Assembly (NCBI GenBank): GCA_019359715.1
Contig: JAHHGS010000109.1
Location: 1-40,098 of the forward strand
DNA length: 40,098 nt
Direction of reading: 5' to 3'
Source of the DNA: Aphanocapsa sp. GSE-SYN-MK-11-07L
Lineage (GTDB): Bacteria; Cyanobacteriota; Cyanobacteriia; Thermosynechococcales; Thermosynechococcaceae
Shown: one piece after another, positions 17,665 to 25,638 of the stretch
Layout: each line of letters opens with the position of its first letter
Position numbering within the stretch: position 1 is the first letter of the stretch
Position numbers and translations under genes: made by a program
The notes under the pieces: generated by a model
What the model was told of the DNA's origin: nothing
The model's database searches: none
The model's input: only the letters and a program-made list of their open reading frames with translations

Positions 17665-17679
17665 ATTTTGACTCAAAAT
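17665..17679. repeat. 15-bp palindrome just after the pentapeptide-repeat gene
   Basis: ATTTTGA-C-TCAAAAT is a perfect inverted repeat beginning at the first base after the stop codon. The single-base centre makes it a poor hairpin terminator. It may be a protein-binding site or chance in AT-rich DNA. The remaining DNA up to 17865 is AT-rich and holds no gene I can support. Confidence 0.3.
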
Positions 17680-17865
17680 CATCTAAAGTTTTGACTGTTG
17701 ATTTTCTACTTCGATTGTGAGCAGAAATTAAATTTCCAGGTGTAAATCTTAAGGGATTGCAAATTTTCATTGTTTTCGGTGCAACTTACCTTTCTCAATC
17801 TATTAAAATTCTTACCACCGAGCCGACTAGCTGTTCTACCTAGACTCTCTACGGCATTGTCTTTC

Positions 17866-18090
17866 ATGCTGCAATATACGACTCTCTTCCTGGTTTTGAT
17901 ACTGTCTCTGCCTGAAGCAGCACTCTCGTTCAATCGCCGACAGTTCTCTTCTACCCTTCTTAGCAATAGCGGCACAAGTTCTACATTAACTTACGCTAAA
18001 GCAGGCTCTTGTAATACTCCTGATGACAGGGCTTCTGATGGCTCTAGGTGTGGCGATCGGGCAGCCAGTGAGCGTCCGGGTAGGCGTTAA
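17866..18090 (+). CDS. Small secreted Cys-motif protein (74 aa), unknown function
   Basis: The ATG at 17866 gives a clean signal peptide (MLQYTTLFLVLILSLPEAAL) and a short mature chain. That chain ends with a CN-x-PDD spacer, then RCGDRAAS and RPG. I recall this C-terminal pattern (Cys, Pro-Asp, then RCGxRAASxRPGG) from small cyanobacterial exported proteins, but know no function. The two cysteines could pair. No convincing Shine-Dalgarno sequence precedes the ATG. The frame is also open upstream to a TTG at 17770, which would bury the signal peptide, so the shorter form is preferred. It ends 7 bp before the convergent higA gene. Confidence 0.5.
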   Translation: MLQYTTLFLVLILSLPEAALSFNRRQFSSTLLSNSGTSSTLTYAKAGSCNTPDDRASDGSRCGDRAASERPGRR

Positions 18091-18097
18091 ATATCAA

Positions 18098-18391
18098 CTA
18101 CTGCGGCAATAGACGGGATTTGATTGTTTTTTGAATTTCTTCTCCGGCTTGTTGCTCTGCTAAAGGCAGCTCGTAAGATTTTTGCAAATTAAGCCCTAGC
18201 TCAGGGCTAGTGCCAAACCACTGCCCCAGCCAGAGACCAGTGTCAGCCGTAATATCTCGCTGACCATTCAAGATTTGGGTAACGCGGTTACTTGGAACAT
18301 GCAGCCTTCGAGCCAATTCAGCCGCACTCATCCCAAGTTCTTGAAGTTCATCAGCTAAAATCTCGCTAGGGTGGATCGCAGGCCGTGTCAT
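18098..18391 (-). CDS. higA: HigA-type antitoxin (XRE-family HTH)
   Basis: This 97-residue DNA-binding protein starts with the HigA signature RPAIHPSEILADELQELG. The helix-turn-helix is MSAAELARRLHVPSNRVTQIL, followed by NGQRDITADTGLWLGQWFGT. In intact modules it neutralises the mRNA-cleaving HigB toxin encoded just upstream and represses the shared promoter. Here no full toxin gene lies upstream, only a possible C-terminal vestige. An AGGAGAG precedes the ATG at good distance, so it may still be translated. It is either an orphan antitoxin or a domesticated regulator. Confidence 0.85.
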   Translation of the reverse strand: MTRPAIHPSEILADELQELGMSAAELARRLHVPSNRVTQILNGQRDITADTGLWLGQWFGTSPELGLNLQKSYELPLAEQQAGEEIQKTIKSRLLPQ

Positions 18392-18402
18392 AAGTCTCTC
18401 CT

Positions 18403-18483
18403 TCAGTGGTAATCCACAATCTCAATGTTAGACAGGTGCTGTTCTGCCTCAGACCTTATTAGAACTCGTGCCGATATTGCTGC
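18403..18483 (-). pseudogene. Possible HigB toxin remnant upstream of higA
   Basis: On the minus strand, the frame ending at the TGA at 18403-18405 reads NIEIVDYH at its end. That is close to the C-terminus of RelE/HigB-family toxins (EIVDYH), and it stops 11 bp before the higA start, exactly where a toxin gene would end. Upstream the frame is blocked by a stop after only 26 codons. The rest does not look like HigB, so the toxin seems deleted or decayed. An alternative is a plus-strand fragment at 18425-18526 (DLIRTRADIAAQSGFEITL). Both readings are weak. Confidence 0.35.
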
Positions 18484-18554
18484 TCAATCTGGCTTTGAAA
18501 TTACTCTCAAACTCCTAGCTGATTGAGCTTATTGAGAATGCTGCAAGATCTCAG

Positions 18555-19235
18555 TTAATGCACAATTAGCCCATCTTGAACCCGAATTACCTGCTTGGTT
18601 CTGGCAGCAACCTCTGGGTTGTGGGTGACAACCACAATTGTAATCCCCTGCTGGTTGAGTTCGGTCAACAGCTCCATCACCTCGCGGGAGGTTTCGGAAT
18701 CGAGCGCCCCGGTTGGCTCGTCGGCGAGGACTAAAGCCGGTTTGTTAACGAGGGCGCGGGCGATCGCCACTCGCTGCTGCTGACCGCCGGACAACTGGCT
18801 GGGTCGATTCGACAAAAAATTGGCTAATCCCACCCGAATCAAGGCTTGCGTGGCTTGCTGACGGCGCTTTGATTTTGGGATATTGGCATAGATCATTGGC
18901 AACATCACATTCTCCAGCGCGGTTGAGCGGGAGAGCAAATTAAACTGCTGAAACACAAACCCGATCCGCTGGTTGCGGACATAGGCCAATTCATCATCGC
19001 TAAAGGCAGTCAAGTTTCTGCCTTCCAGAACATAGTTGCCCGTCGTGGGGCGGTCTAAGCAGCCAATAATATTCATCAGGGTCGATTTACCAGAACCCGA
19101 CGCACCCATGATTGCCACATACTGTCCCTGCTCAATTTCGAGGTCAATTCGCTTCAGCACCGGCACATTCACCTCACCCAAGCGGTAGGTTTTGGTAATC
19201 GCCTGCATTTGAATCATCTGGGGCATATCAGTCAC
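18555..19235 (-). CDS. MacB-type ABC transporter ATP-binding subunit
   Basis: This 226-residue ATPase of the LolD/MacB class has Walker A GASGSGKST, Q-loop VFQQFNLL, signature LSGGQQQR, Walker B LVLADEPTG and the switch histidine in VVTHNPE. It powers the adjacent permease, with which it overlaps by 8 bp (GTG start at 19235), implying translational coupling. An ATG three codons later is the alternative start. It is the last gene of the minus-strand biosynthesis/export block. Substrate not known; MacB systems export lipopeptides, macrolides or small proteins by mechanotransmission. Confidence 0.93.
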   Translation of the reverse strand: MTDMPQMIQMQAITKTYRLGEVNVPVLKRIDLEIEQGQYVAIMGASGSGKSTLMNIIGCLDRPTTGNYVLEGRNLTAFSDDELAYVRNQRIGFVFQQFNLLSRSTALENVMLPMIYANIPKSKRRQQATQALIRVGLANFLSNRPSQLSGGQQQRVAIARALVNKPALVLADEPTGALDSETSREVMELLTELNQQGITIVVVTHNPEVAARTKQVIRVQDGLIVH

Positions 19236-20523
19236 TCCGCAGGGCAGCGATCGGGTCTAAGCGGGCAGCGTTGCGGGCTGGAATTACTCCTGCCAGGAGG
19301 CCAACAATAAAGGATAAGACCAATCCGCAGACAATCGCCCAAATTGAAAGCACAAACGGGAAGCTAAACGCCAGTGAAGCCAAGAAAGCGGTGACAATCC
19401 CGATCGCCATCCCAATGCTGCCGCCGACGGTGGAAATCACAATCGACTCAACTAAAAACTGATTCAAAATATCGGAATTGGCGGCCCCGACGGCCTTGCG
19501 AATGCCAATTTCGCGGGTGCGCTCGACCACCGAAACCAGCATGATGTTGGCAATCCCAATTCCCCCCACGACCAGAGAAATACTGGCAATGGTGACAACC
19601 ATAATCGTCAGCAAGCCGACCACCGCCGTAAAGGTGTTAACAATATCCGTCTGGTTTCTGATTGTGAAATCATCGTCCTGGGAAGCGGCCAGATTATGGC
19701 GCAGGCGCAGCAGGTTGACGACCTGGAATTTAGCCGCCTCCATGTCGTCGTTGCTGCGGGCTTTTACAAACAGCCCATTCACTGCCACGCCGCTGAGGGC
19801 GTTATTGCCGACAATCCGCTTCGACATGCTGGTAAGCGGAATAAACACCTGATCGTCCCGATCCATTGAGCCTTCCGAACCCTTCGGCTCAAAGACGCCA
19901 ATGATTTCGTAGCTTTCGGTTTGAATCCGCAGCTTTTTCCCGATCGGAGTGCTGTCTTTGCCAAACAGTTCATCCCGCACGGTTGAACCCAAAATCGCCA
20001 CGGACTGGGCCTGATCGAGTTCTTCTGGCGTTAAAAACCGGCCTAGGGCTGTCTTGGTGTTTTTCACCTCTGAGTAGTTCAGATCGATCCCGACAATATT
20101 GGTCGAGTGGTTGTCTTTCTCATAAACAACCTGACCAGGGCGCTGGAGATAGGCGGAAACAGCCGCCACAGCCGGAGCCTCTTTGACGATCGCTTCCGCA
20201 TCTTGCCAGGTCAAGGTAGAGCTGGAACCCACCCCCTGGCTAATCCCGCCAGTTCTGGCCGCACTGGGAAGAACTTGCAGGACATCCGTGCCGAGGGCTT
20301 GAATTCGCTGTTCGGTTGCCTTTTGCACCCCCTGCCCGACTGAGGCGATCGCAATCACGGAGGCAATCCCAATCACCACCCCCAACATGGTCAGCCCCGT
20401 CCGCAGCTTGTTGCCCCAAAGCGCCTCCACCGCCATTGATAAAATTTCCAGCCCTGAGACTGGATCGGTGCGCTTAACGGCTAGGACTTTTTGAGGAGAA
20501 GCAGGGGAAGAAATCGTTTTCAT
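19228..20523 (-). CDS. MacB-type ABC transporter permease
   Basis: This 431-residue integral membrane protein has the MacB layout. TM1 is around LRTGLTMLGVVIGIASVIAI. A large periplasmic domain follows (VLPSAARTGG to about residue 290). Three C-terminal helices follow, with LVVGGIGIANIMLVSVVERT, REIGIRKAVGA and ending GVIPARNAARLDPIAALRSD. The ATG at 20523 is chosen because GAGGTG lies 7 nt upstream. A longer open frame to 20649 would overlap the Gly/Pro-coding tail of the HlyD gene and is not credible. It probably forms a tripartite or membrane-to-periplasm pump with the HlyD-type adaptor encoded 17 bp upstream. Confidence 0.92.
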   Translation of the reverse strand: MKTISSPASPQKVLAVKRTDPVSGLEILSMAVEALWGNKLRTGLTMLGVVIGIASVIAIASVGQGVQKATEQRIQALGTDVLQVLPSAARTGGISQGVGSSSTLTWQDAEAIVKEAPAVAAVSAYLQRPGQVVYEKDNHSTNIVGIDLNYSEVKNTKTALGRFLTPEELDQAQSVAILGSTVRDELFGKDSTPIGKKLRIQTESYEIIGVFEPKGSEGSMDRDDQVFIPLTSMSKRIVGNNALSGVAVNGLFVKARSNDDMEAAKFQVVNLLRLRHNLAASQDDDFTIRNQTDIVNTFTAVVGLLTIMVVTIASISLVVGGIGIANIMLVSVVERTREIGIRKAVGAANSDILNQFLVESIVISTVGGSIGMAIGIVTAFLASLAFSFPFVLSIWAIVCGLVLSFIVGLLAGVIPARNAARLDPIAALRSD

Positions 20524-20539
20524 AGCTTGGCACCTCAGC

Positions 20540-22033
20540 TTAAGGGCCACCAGGAGGAGCACCACCCGGCGGGCCACCAGGAGGCCCGCCCGGCCCACCG
20601 GGGCCGCCAGGGGGGCCACCACCGGGTGGGCCATCGTTGGCACCGCCAAATAGATTTGGAAACGAGAAAAAGGAAGGCGCTTTCGGACGCGGCGGTAGGC
20701 TCATTAGCACCTGCTCTTGGCCATTCAGTCCGCTTTTAATTTCAGTCCGGTTGTCAACCGTCGAGCCAGTCGTGACGGGAATAAAGCGGGGGCGCTGATC
20801 TGGCCCCAGCACATAGACGCCGGTGGCTTCATTCTGGCGGGTGACAGCGATCGTTGGCACGGCTAGCACATTCTGCAACTGACCCACCTTAAAGTCCACC
20901 GAGATATTCATGCCTGCCCGCAGTTGCCGCCGAGTATCAGAGAGAATCGTTGACTTGACCAGAAAGCTGGTCACGTTCTGCTGCACTAGGGCTTGGGTGG
21001 AGATTTCAGCCACTTTACCCTGGAAGGTTTCGCCAGGATAAGCATCAGCTTCGATCACGATCGGCTGACCGATCCGGATTTTGGAAATATTGCTTTCCGA
21101 CACATTGGCCACCGCCTGATTGATCGAAGCCAGGGACAGAACCGAGGACGAGGTGGCCGACGTGACCGAACTGCCAGCCGTCATTGGGGTGACAAACGCC
21201 CCAGGGTCGGCGTACTTGCGGAGGACAATCCCGCTGAAAGCAGCCCGAATCACCGTGTCATCAATTAGGGTTTGTATGGTTTGCAGCGAACCGCGGGCAA
21301 AGGTAACTTCCGCCCTAGCTTGATCAATTTCTTCTTGACGCGTACCCGCTCTTTGCAAAGACAAGGCCTGCTGGGCGGCGGCGACTTCGCCTTGAACTTT
21401 ATCGCGCTCGGCCAGCTTTTGATTCAAGGCTAACTGAGAAATTGCTCCGGCATCCTTGAGGGCACGATTGCGCTGATAGTCATCTTCAGCAATTTTCAGC
21501 GCGGCCTGAGCAGTGGCTAGGCGAGCTTGAGCTTGGTCAATATCTTGAATCCGGTTGCCAGCAATTAGCTTCCGCAGATTAGCTTCCGCTTGGGCCAGCT
21601 TGCCCTGCTCTTGCACCAGTTGTCCGCGCAGATTGGAGTCATCCATATAGGCGATCGCCTGTCCTTGGGTGACATAATCCCCTTCGTCCACCAGCAAGCG
21701 CTTGAGAATCCCCTGATTCTTGGGGCTGACATTGATCACTTTTTCCGGCTCAATCGTGCCGTTGGCTGCAATTGTGATCGAGAAGGTCTTGCGCTCGATC
21801 GGCACCACCGCCATCCGAATCGGCTGTGGGCCAAACCACTGCCGATAGGCGAAATAACCGCCGCCGATCACTAACAATAGACCTAAGCCACCCAGCAGCC
21901 GTTTCGGAACTCTCCTAGGTGGCTTGGCAGGCTGAAATTTTTCTGTGGCCTCAGTTTCGGTTAGTGCCAAGTCAGATTTAGGCGGCTCAGATCGCTCTGA
22001 ACGGGGCAATGAATCAAGCGATTTAAATTCCAT
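20540..22033 (-). CDS. HlyD/MacA-type periplasmic adaptor with a Gly/Pro-rich tail
   Basis: This 497-residue membrane fusion protein has a cytoplasmic N-terminal stretch, one TM helix at about 44-63 (RLLGGLGLLLVIGGGYFAY), and a lipoyl half-motif (NQGILKRLLVDEGDYVTQGQ). An alpha-helical hairpin at about 140-260 is rich in Ala, Gln and Glu. The second lipoyl and beta-barrel parts follow (RAAFSGIVLRKYADPG, LRAGMNISVDFKVG). The last 35 or so residues are an unusual run of PPGG units absent from ordinary MacA. It overlaps the upstream ABC transporter gene by 11 bp. It could serve that transporter, the MacB pair, or both. Confidence 0.9.
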   Translation of the reverse strand: MEFKSLDSLPRSERSEPPKSDLALTETEATEKFQPAKPPRRVPKRLLGGLGLLLVIGGGYFAYRQWFGPQPIRMAVVPIERKTFSITIAANGTIEPEKVINVSPKNQGILKRLLVDEGDYVTQGQAIAYMDDSNLRGQLVQEQGKLAQAEANLRKLIAGNRIQDIDQAQARLATAQAALKIAEDDYQRNRALKDAGAISQLALNQKLAERDKVQGEVAAAQQALSLQRAGTRQEEIDQARAEVTFARGSLQTIQTLIDDTVIRAAFSGIVLRKYADPGAFVTPMTAGSSVTSATSSSVLSLASINQAVANVSESNISKIRIGQPIVIEADAYPGETFQGKVAEISTQALVQQNVTSFLVKSTILSDTRRQLRAGMNISVDFKVGQLQNVLAVPTIAVTRQNEATGVYVLGPDQRPRFIPVTTGSTVDNRTEIKSGLNGQEQVLMSLPPRPKAPSFFSFPNLFGGANDGPPGGGPPGGPGGPGGPPGGPPGGAPPGGP

Positions 22034-23996
22034 TTTTCCCTCCTCCTAGCTGACCTGCTAAGGGCAACGGATTGGGCTGAGAGACGACTCTGCCATAGTC
22101 GAGCTTAATCAGTTGGTCAGCCAGATGAAAATAGCGATCGTCGTGGGTAATCACTAACACGGCTTTGCCCCGCTCTTTTAATTTGGTCAAAATCTGCGTA
22201 TAAAAAAGGTCTCGGAACATCGGTTCCTGATCAGCGGCCCATTCATCAAACAAATAAATCGGGCGATCTTCCAGATAGGCAGTCAGCAACGCCAGCCGCT
22301 TACGTTGCCCTTGGGACAGGTGAATGGTTGACAACACCCCATCTTTAACTTGCACCTTATGATCTAGCTGCAACTGGCGCAGATAATTTTGTACCTCTTG
22401 GTCAAGATTATCCTGATGAAAGCCTAAATAGCTCTCAAATAGATAAAAGTCTGAGAAAATGGCGGTGAAATGCTGACGATACCATTCTTGATTTTGATCA
22501 TTGATTTCAACCCCGTCTAAGCGAATGGAGCCAGTTTGAGGCAAGTATAAGCCCGTGATCAATTTAGCTAGGGTTGACTTACCGCTGCCATTGCCGCCTA
22601 CAACAAAGGTAATTTGCCCTGGCTGTAAGGTCATGCTAATGGGGCCGAGCAGAAACCCGCGTTCCCTGCCATCAGGTGGGTGTATTCCTGGTGGGTGCAT
22701 TCCATTCGGCGGGTGCATTCCGCCTGGTGGATGCATTGTGTTGGGTCGGCCATTTTCACGATTAGGTCTGCCACCTTCATGATTTGGCTGACCATTTTCT
22801 GGTTGAAATTCAGGATGGGGTCTGCCGTTCTCGTCTAGTCGCCCATGCTCTGGCGGCTCAGCCAAGCTGCCTTCCGGCGGATGTTCAGGGCGGTTAGCCT
22901 CTGGTTTACTATTCGCCCGCTTAGGAGGGGGGCCAAACGGTAACATGCCTTCACCTCCCGGTGGTGGCATCCCTCCCGGTGGCATATCACTGGGATGATA
23001 GAGGTAAGTAACTTGGTCAAGTTCAAGCAAGCAGCGCTGAGCCATAGCGTAGTCACTGGCTGTCTCAACTTCGGTGCGCTCTGCTAAAGACAGCTTCATC
23101 GCATCAATTTTTTGCAGGGCAACATTGCCACGCAGGATATCCGGTAACCTGCTCAGTAAGTTATGCAGCGGCATCGCCAAAAAAGTCGTTGTCAAGACAT
23201 AGCTGGCTAGCAGTTCTCGCGGCAGGCCAACAATTTGCGGCAAGATGAACAAAATAAAGCCCAAGCTGAGGAATTGCGTGGTCTGCCCAAACGCATTGGC
23301 GACCACGAAGCTCTTCATGGCGGTGCTATTTTTATGCCGCAGCTTGGCCGCACTACTTTGCAGGTGATTAACGGAGAAATCATCCCGTCTTGATTTGTGC
23401 AGCTTCAGCTCTTTAATCCCCTTCGTAATCGCTTGAAAGTGCTTGACAAGGGTATCTTCTTCTTCTCGCGCACTTGTAAATAATCCCTGCGCCTTGCCCA
23501 GTCTGGTTTGGACGCACCACATCGCCAGGGATGCAGAAACAACCGTCAAGACAAAGATGATCCCAGATAGGTAAGCCAGATAGACCAAACAACCGATCAC
23601 CGTTGCTAGGTCAATACACAGGTTGGGAATTGCCGACAAGGTGTGGGAAAGGACGCGGGCATCATCGGTCAAAGTTGCAATCAGGCGATTTTCGCCCAAG
23701 CTTTCCAGATGGGTTAGGGGTGAAGATAAGATGCTGCGGCTCAATCTAACTCGCAACTGGTAAATCGCATTTTGGGACAGCCGAATGAGCAAGAATTGCG
23801 AGAGCGTACTGGTAACCAGGATAAACAGAGTTTCCCCAGCAAAATAATATACTGCGTTCGGAAATGCGGCCTGATTCACCGATCGATTGATCAAAGAAAT
23901 CAGCAGGGCATTACCCGCACCGCCAATGAAGCCGGCGATCGTCGCCATCAGAATGTTTCGCCAGGAAACTTCAAATAGAAATCGAATAAACCTCAT
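22023..23996 (-). CDS. Cyclic-peptide-exporter-type ABC transporter with a His/Pro-rich insertion in its ATPase domain
   Basis: This 657-residue fused permease-ATPase resembles the SyrD/PvdE class. About six TM helices span residues 1-290. The ATPase domain starts at LELDQVTYLY (about 325-334). Walker A GGNGSGKST is at 467-475, signature LSQGQRKRL near 560, Walker B YLFDEWAADQ near 581-590, and H-loop THDD near 617. Between the A-loop strand and RGFLLGPISMTLQPG lies an insertion of about 110 residues (335-446). It is rich in His, Pro, Asn, Glu and Gly and includes MHPPGG/MHPPNG/MHPPG repeats. I know of no such insert in this family. The ATG overlaps the stop of a 57-residue ORF (ATGA) and has AGAGGA upstream. 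Confidence 0.9.
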   Translation of the reverse strand: MRFIRFLFEVSWRNILMATIAGFIGGAGNALLISLINRSVNQAAFPNAVYYFAGETLFILVTSTLSQFLLIRLSQNAIYQLRVRLSRSILSSPLTHLESLGENRLIATLTDDARVLSHTLSAIPNLCIDLATVIGCLVYLAYLSGIIFVLTVVSASLAMWCVQTRLGKAQGLFTSAREEEDTLVKHFQAITKGIKELKLHKSRRDDFSVNHLQSSAAKLRHKNSTAMKSFVVANAFGQTTQFLSLGFILFILPQIVGLPRELLASYVLTTTFLAMPLHNLLSRLPDILRGNVALQKIDAMKLSLAERTEVETASDYAMAQRCLLELDQVTYLYHPSDMPPGGMPPPGGEGMLPFGPPPKRANSKPEANRPEHPPEGSLAEPPEHGRLDENGRPHPEFQPENGQPNHEGGRPNRENGRPNTMHPPGGMHPPNGMHPPGIHPPDGRERGFLLGPISMTLQPGQITFVVGGNGSGKSTLAKLITGLYLPQTGSIRLDGVEINDQNQEWYRQHFTAIFSDFYLFESYLGFHQDNLDQEVQNYLRQLQLDHKVQVKDGVLSTIHLSQGQRKRLALLTAYLEDRPIYLFDEWAADQEPMFRDLFYTQILTKLKERGKAVLVITHDDRYFHLADQLIKLDYGRVVSQPNPLPLAGQLGGGKNGI

Positions 23997-24166
23997 GCTT
24001 CTGTCCTCTGAATAGGATCAAACTTGCCTGCTAAATCGGGCGGCAAAAAATTTAAGTTAAATCTTAAAAAAATGCTGTTTAGGCGATCGCTCCTCAAGCC
24101 TAAATCTTGGCAAAGTGGAGCCTGAAACGGGTCTGATTGAGTAAAAGCAGGTTCTAACGTGCTCAT
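23993..24166 (-). CDS. Small ORF (57 aa) translationally coupled to the ABC transporter
   Basis: The ATG at 24166 opens a 57-codon frame whose TGA overlaps the ABC transporter ATG in an ATGA junction. This is a classic coupling arrangement and the main evidence that it is translated. The peptide starts MSTLEPAFTQSDPFQAPL and has one cysteine. It continues with DLGLRSDRLNSIFLRFNLNF and LPPDLAGKFDPIQRT. It is hydrophilic to amphipathic with no signal peptide. No strong Shine-Dalgarno sequence precedes it. It could be a peptide substrate or leader, a small transporter regulator, or a non-functional upstream ORF. It resembles no family I know. Confidence 0.5.
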   Translation of the reverse strand: MSTLEPAFTQSDPFQAPLCQDLGLRSDRLNSIFLRFNLNFLPPDLAGKFDPIQRTEA

Positions 24167-24312
24167 TTCTGTACTTGACGGTTATGTTTCGTCAGTTGTG
24201 TCATTAAAACTTTTTGATTAAAGTCTGATTGCCCGTTTGGCTAGCAGTGAGCTTGCGATTAGCTTCATGCGCTGGATCACGCCAAGAACGATGCAACCTT
24301 TTGATTCAGGCG

Positions 24313-25527
24313 CTATACCTTCTGAAACAGCAAACCTTCGATTCCAACTCCTGGTGAAAAGGAAAAAGCGATGCCAGTTAGGGGTTGATGCGGATTGCTG
24401 GGGCCAGCTTGAGAATGAGGGGGATGATTTTCAGACCTGAGCAACATTCGCTCCAGTACAAATAAAACTGAAGCACTGAGCATGTTGCCGTACTGACGCA
24501 GAATCTCCCAGCTATCTGCGACTTGGGCGTCAGTTAAATCTAAAGCAGCCTGCACTTTCTCAATAATTTTGACGCCGCCAGGGTGCACCGCCCACAAATC
24601 AATCCTTTCTTTAGTCAAATCATGACTGGCCAAGAAAGATTCGATAATTGGCCCGACGCCAGCTTCAATGTAATCTGGCAACTGACGGGATAACTTGCAG
24701 GTAATTCCATTATCTTGAACGTCAAGGGAAATTCCATCTTCAGAATTTTCAACTAATTGGCTGAGGTGATCGCGAATGATCACTTTCCCTTGACCGATCG
24801 CTTCTGCTTCGCAAGCGCCAATCACAACCGCCGCGCAGCCATCGCCAAAAATGCTGTGAATAATCACATCATTCAGGTCATCGGCAAAAACAGCATTAAC
24901 CGAACTCAATTCTAAACACACGACCAGCGCTTTATGGGTGGGATTGGCCCGGACATGGTCAGAGGCAATCCGCAGCCCATTCATCGCGGCTGCACACCCC
25001 ATAAAGTTGACGGTGACGCGAGCTGTATCTCGCCGCAGGGCAAGTCGGCGGATGATTTCTGTATCAACCCCAGGGGCAAAAAAGCCTGTGCTGGTGACAA
25101 AAACAACTAAGCGAATTGCATCTTTAAGATTTGGCATCTCAACAGAAGCAGTTGCGATCGCTTGTTTGGCAACACGCTCTGCCAAGGGCACAGCGTGTTC
25201 CTGAAACATCTGCATCCGGGTTTGAATCGTGCTCGGTTGACTGCTAAAGGCGATCGTTTCCTCTAGAAATAAGTCAACAGCTAGGTGTCTAGTGTCAATG
25301 CGCGTGTTGCTGTAGAGCCTTTCTATCCGGGCCCGATTTTGATGCAGATGAGGCAAGCTAGCCACAAATTGAGCTGCTTCAGATTGCCGAACAATATTGT
25401 TTGGCGTACCCGTTGCAATGCTTTCAATGGTTGGCAAAAGTCGCCTCAATCTGGCCGGCGTCGGCTGCACAAAAGGGAAGCTTTCCATTGCCTGATACGA
25501 TTTTTGGAGAGTGTTACTGGTCATCAC
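24313..25527 (-). CDS. Type III polyketide synthase (chalcone/alkylresorcinol synthase-like)
   Basis: This homodimeric thiolase-fold enzyme extends an acyl-CoA starter with malonyl-CoA and cyclises the product. The catalytic triad is visible: C178 in VNFMGCAAAMNGLR, H315 in LWAVHPGGVK and N348 in QYGNMLSASV. The C-terminal signature is FSPGVGIEGLL. At 404 residues it is normal in size. A loop at about 367-382 (ENHPPHSQAGPSNPHQP) before the final strands carries the HPPH motif found repeatedly in the neighbouring repeat protein. The frame begins at GTG 25527, with ATG as the next codon (25524). The adjacent desaturase suggests a long-chain acyl product such as an alkylresorcinol or alkylpyrone. 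Confidence 0.92.
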   Translation of the reverse strand: MMTSNTLQKSYQAMESFPFVQPTPARLRRLLPTIESIATGTPNNIVRQSEAAQFVASLPHLHQNRARIERLYSNTRIDTRHLAVDLFLEETIAFSSQPSTIQTRMQMFQEHAVPLAERVAKQAIATASVEMPNLKDAIRLVVFVTSTGFFAPGVDTEIIRRLALRRDTARVTVNFMGCAAAMNGLRIASDHVRANPTHKALVVCLELSSVNAVFADDLNDVIIHSIFGDGCAAVVIGACEAEAIGQGKVIIRDHLSQLVENSEDGISLDVQDNGITCKLSRQLPDYIEAGVGPIIESFLASHDLTKERIDLWAVHPGGVKIIEKVQAALDLTDAQVADSWEILRQYGNMLSASVLFVLERMLLRSENHPPHSQAGPSNPHQPLTGIAFSFSPGVGIEGLLFQKV

Positions 25528-25638
25528 GATTTATCCACATAGAGTTTCCCAATCAATGCCGACTTGGTGTCCCAGAGGTGGGCAAAGCTAGCCTGCTTAT
25601 CCTAGGAGGCTCGTTACAGCTTGGGTTGCGCTGTTGGG

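Noticed and set aside
20524-20649. 42-residue N-terminal extension of the MacB-type permease
   Set aside because: It lies in the Gly/Pro tail-coding DNA of the adaptor gene, and a strong ribosome site supports the ATG at 20523.
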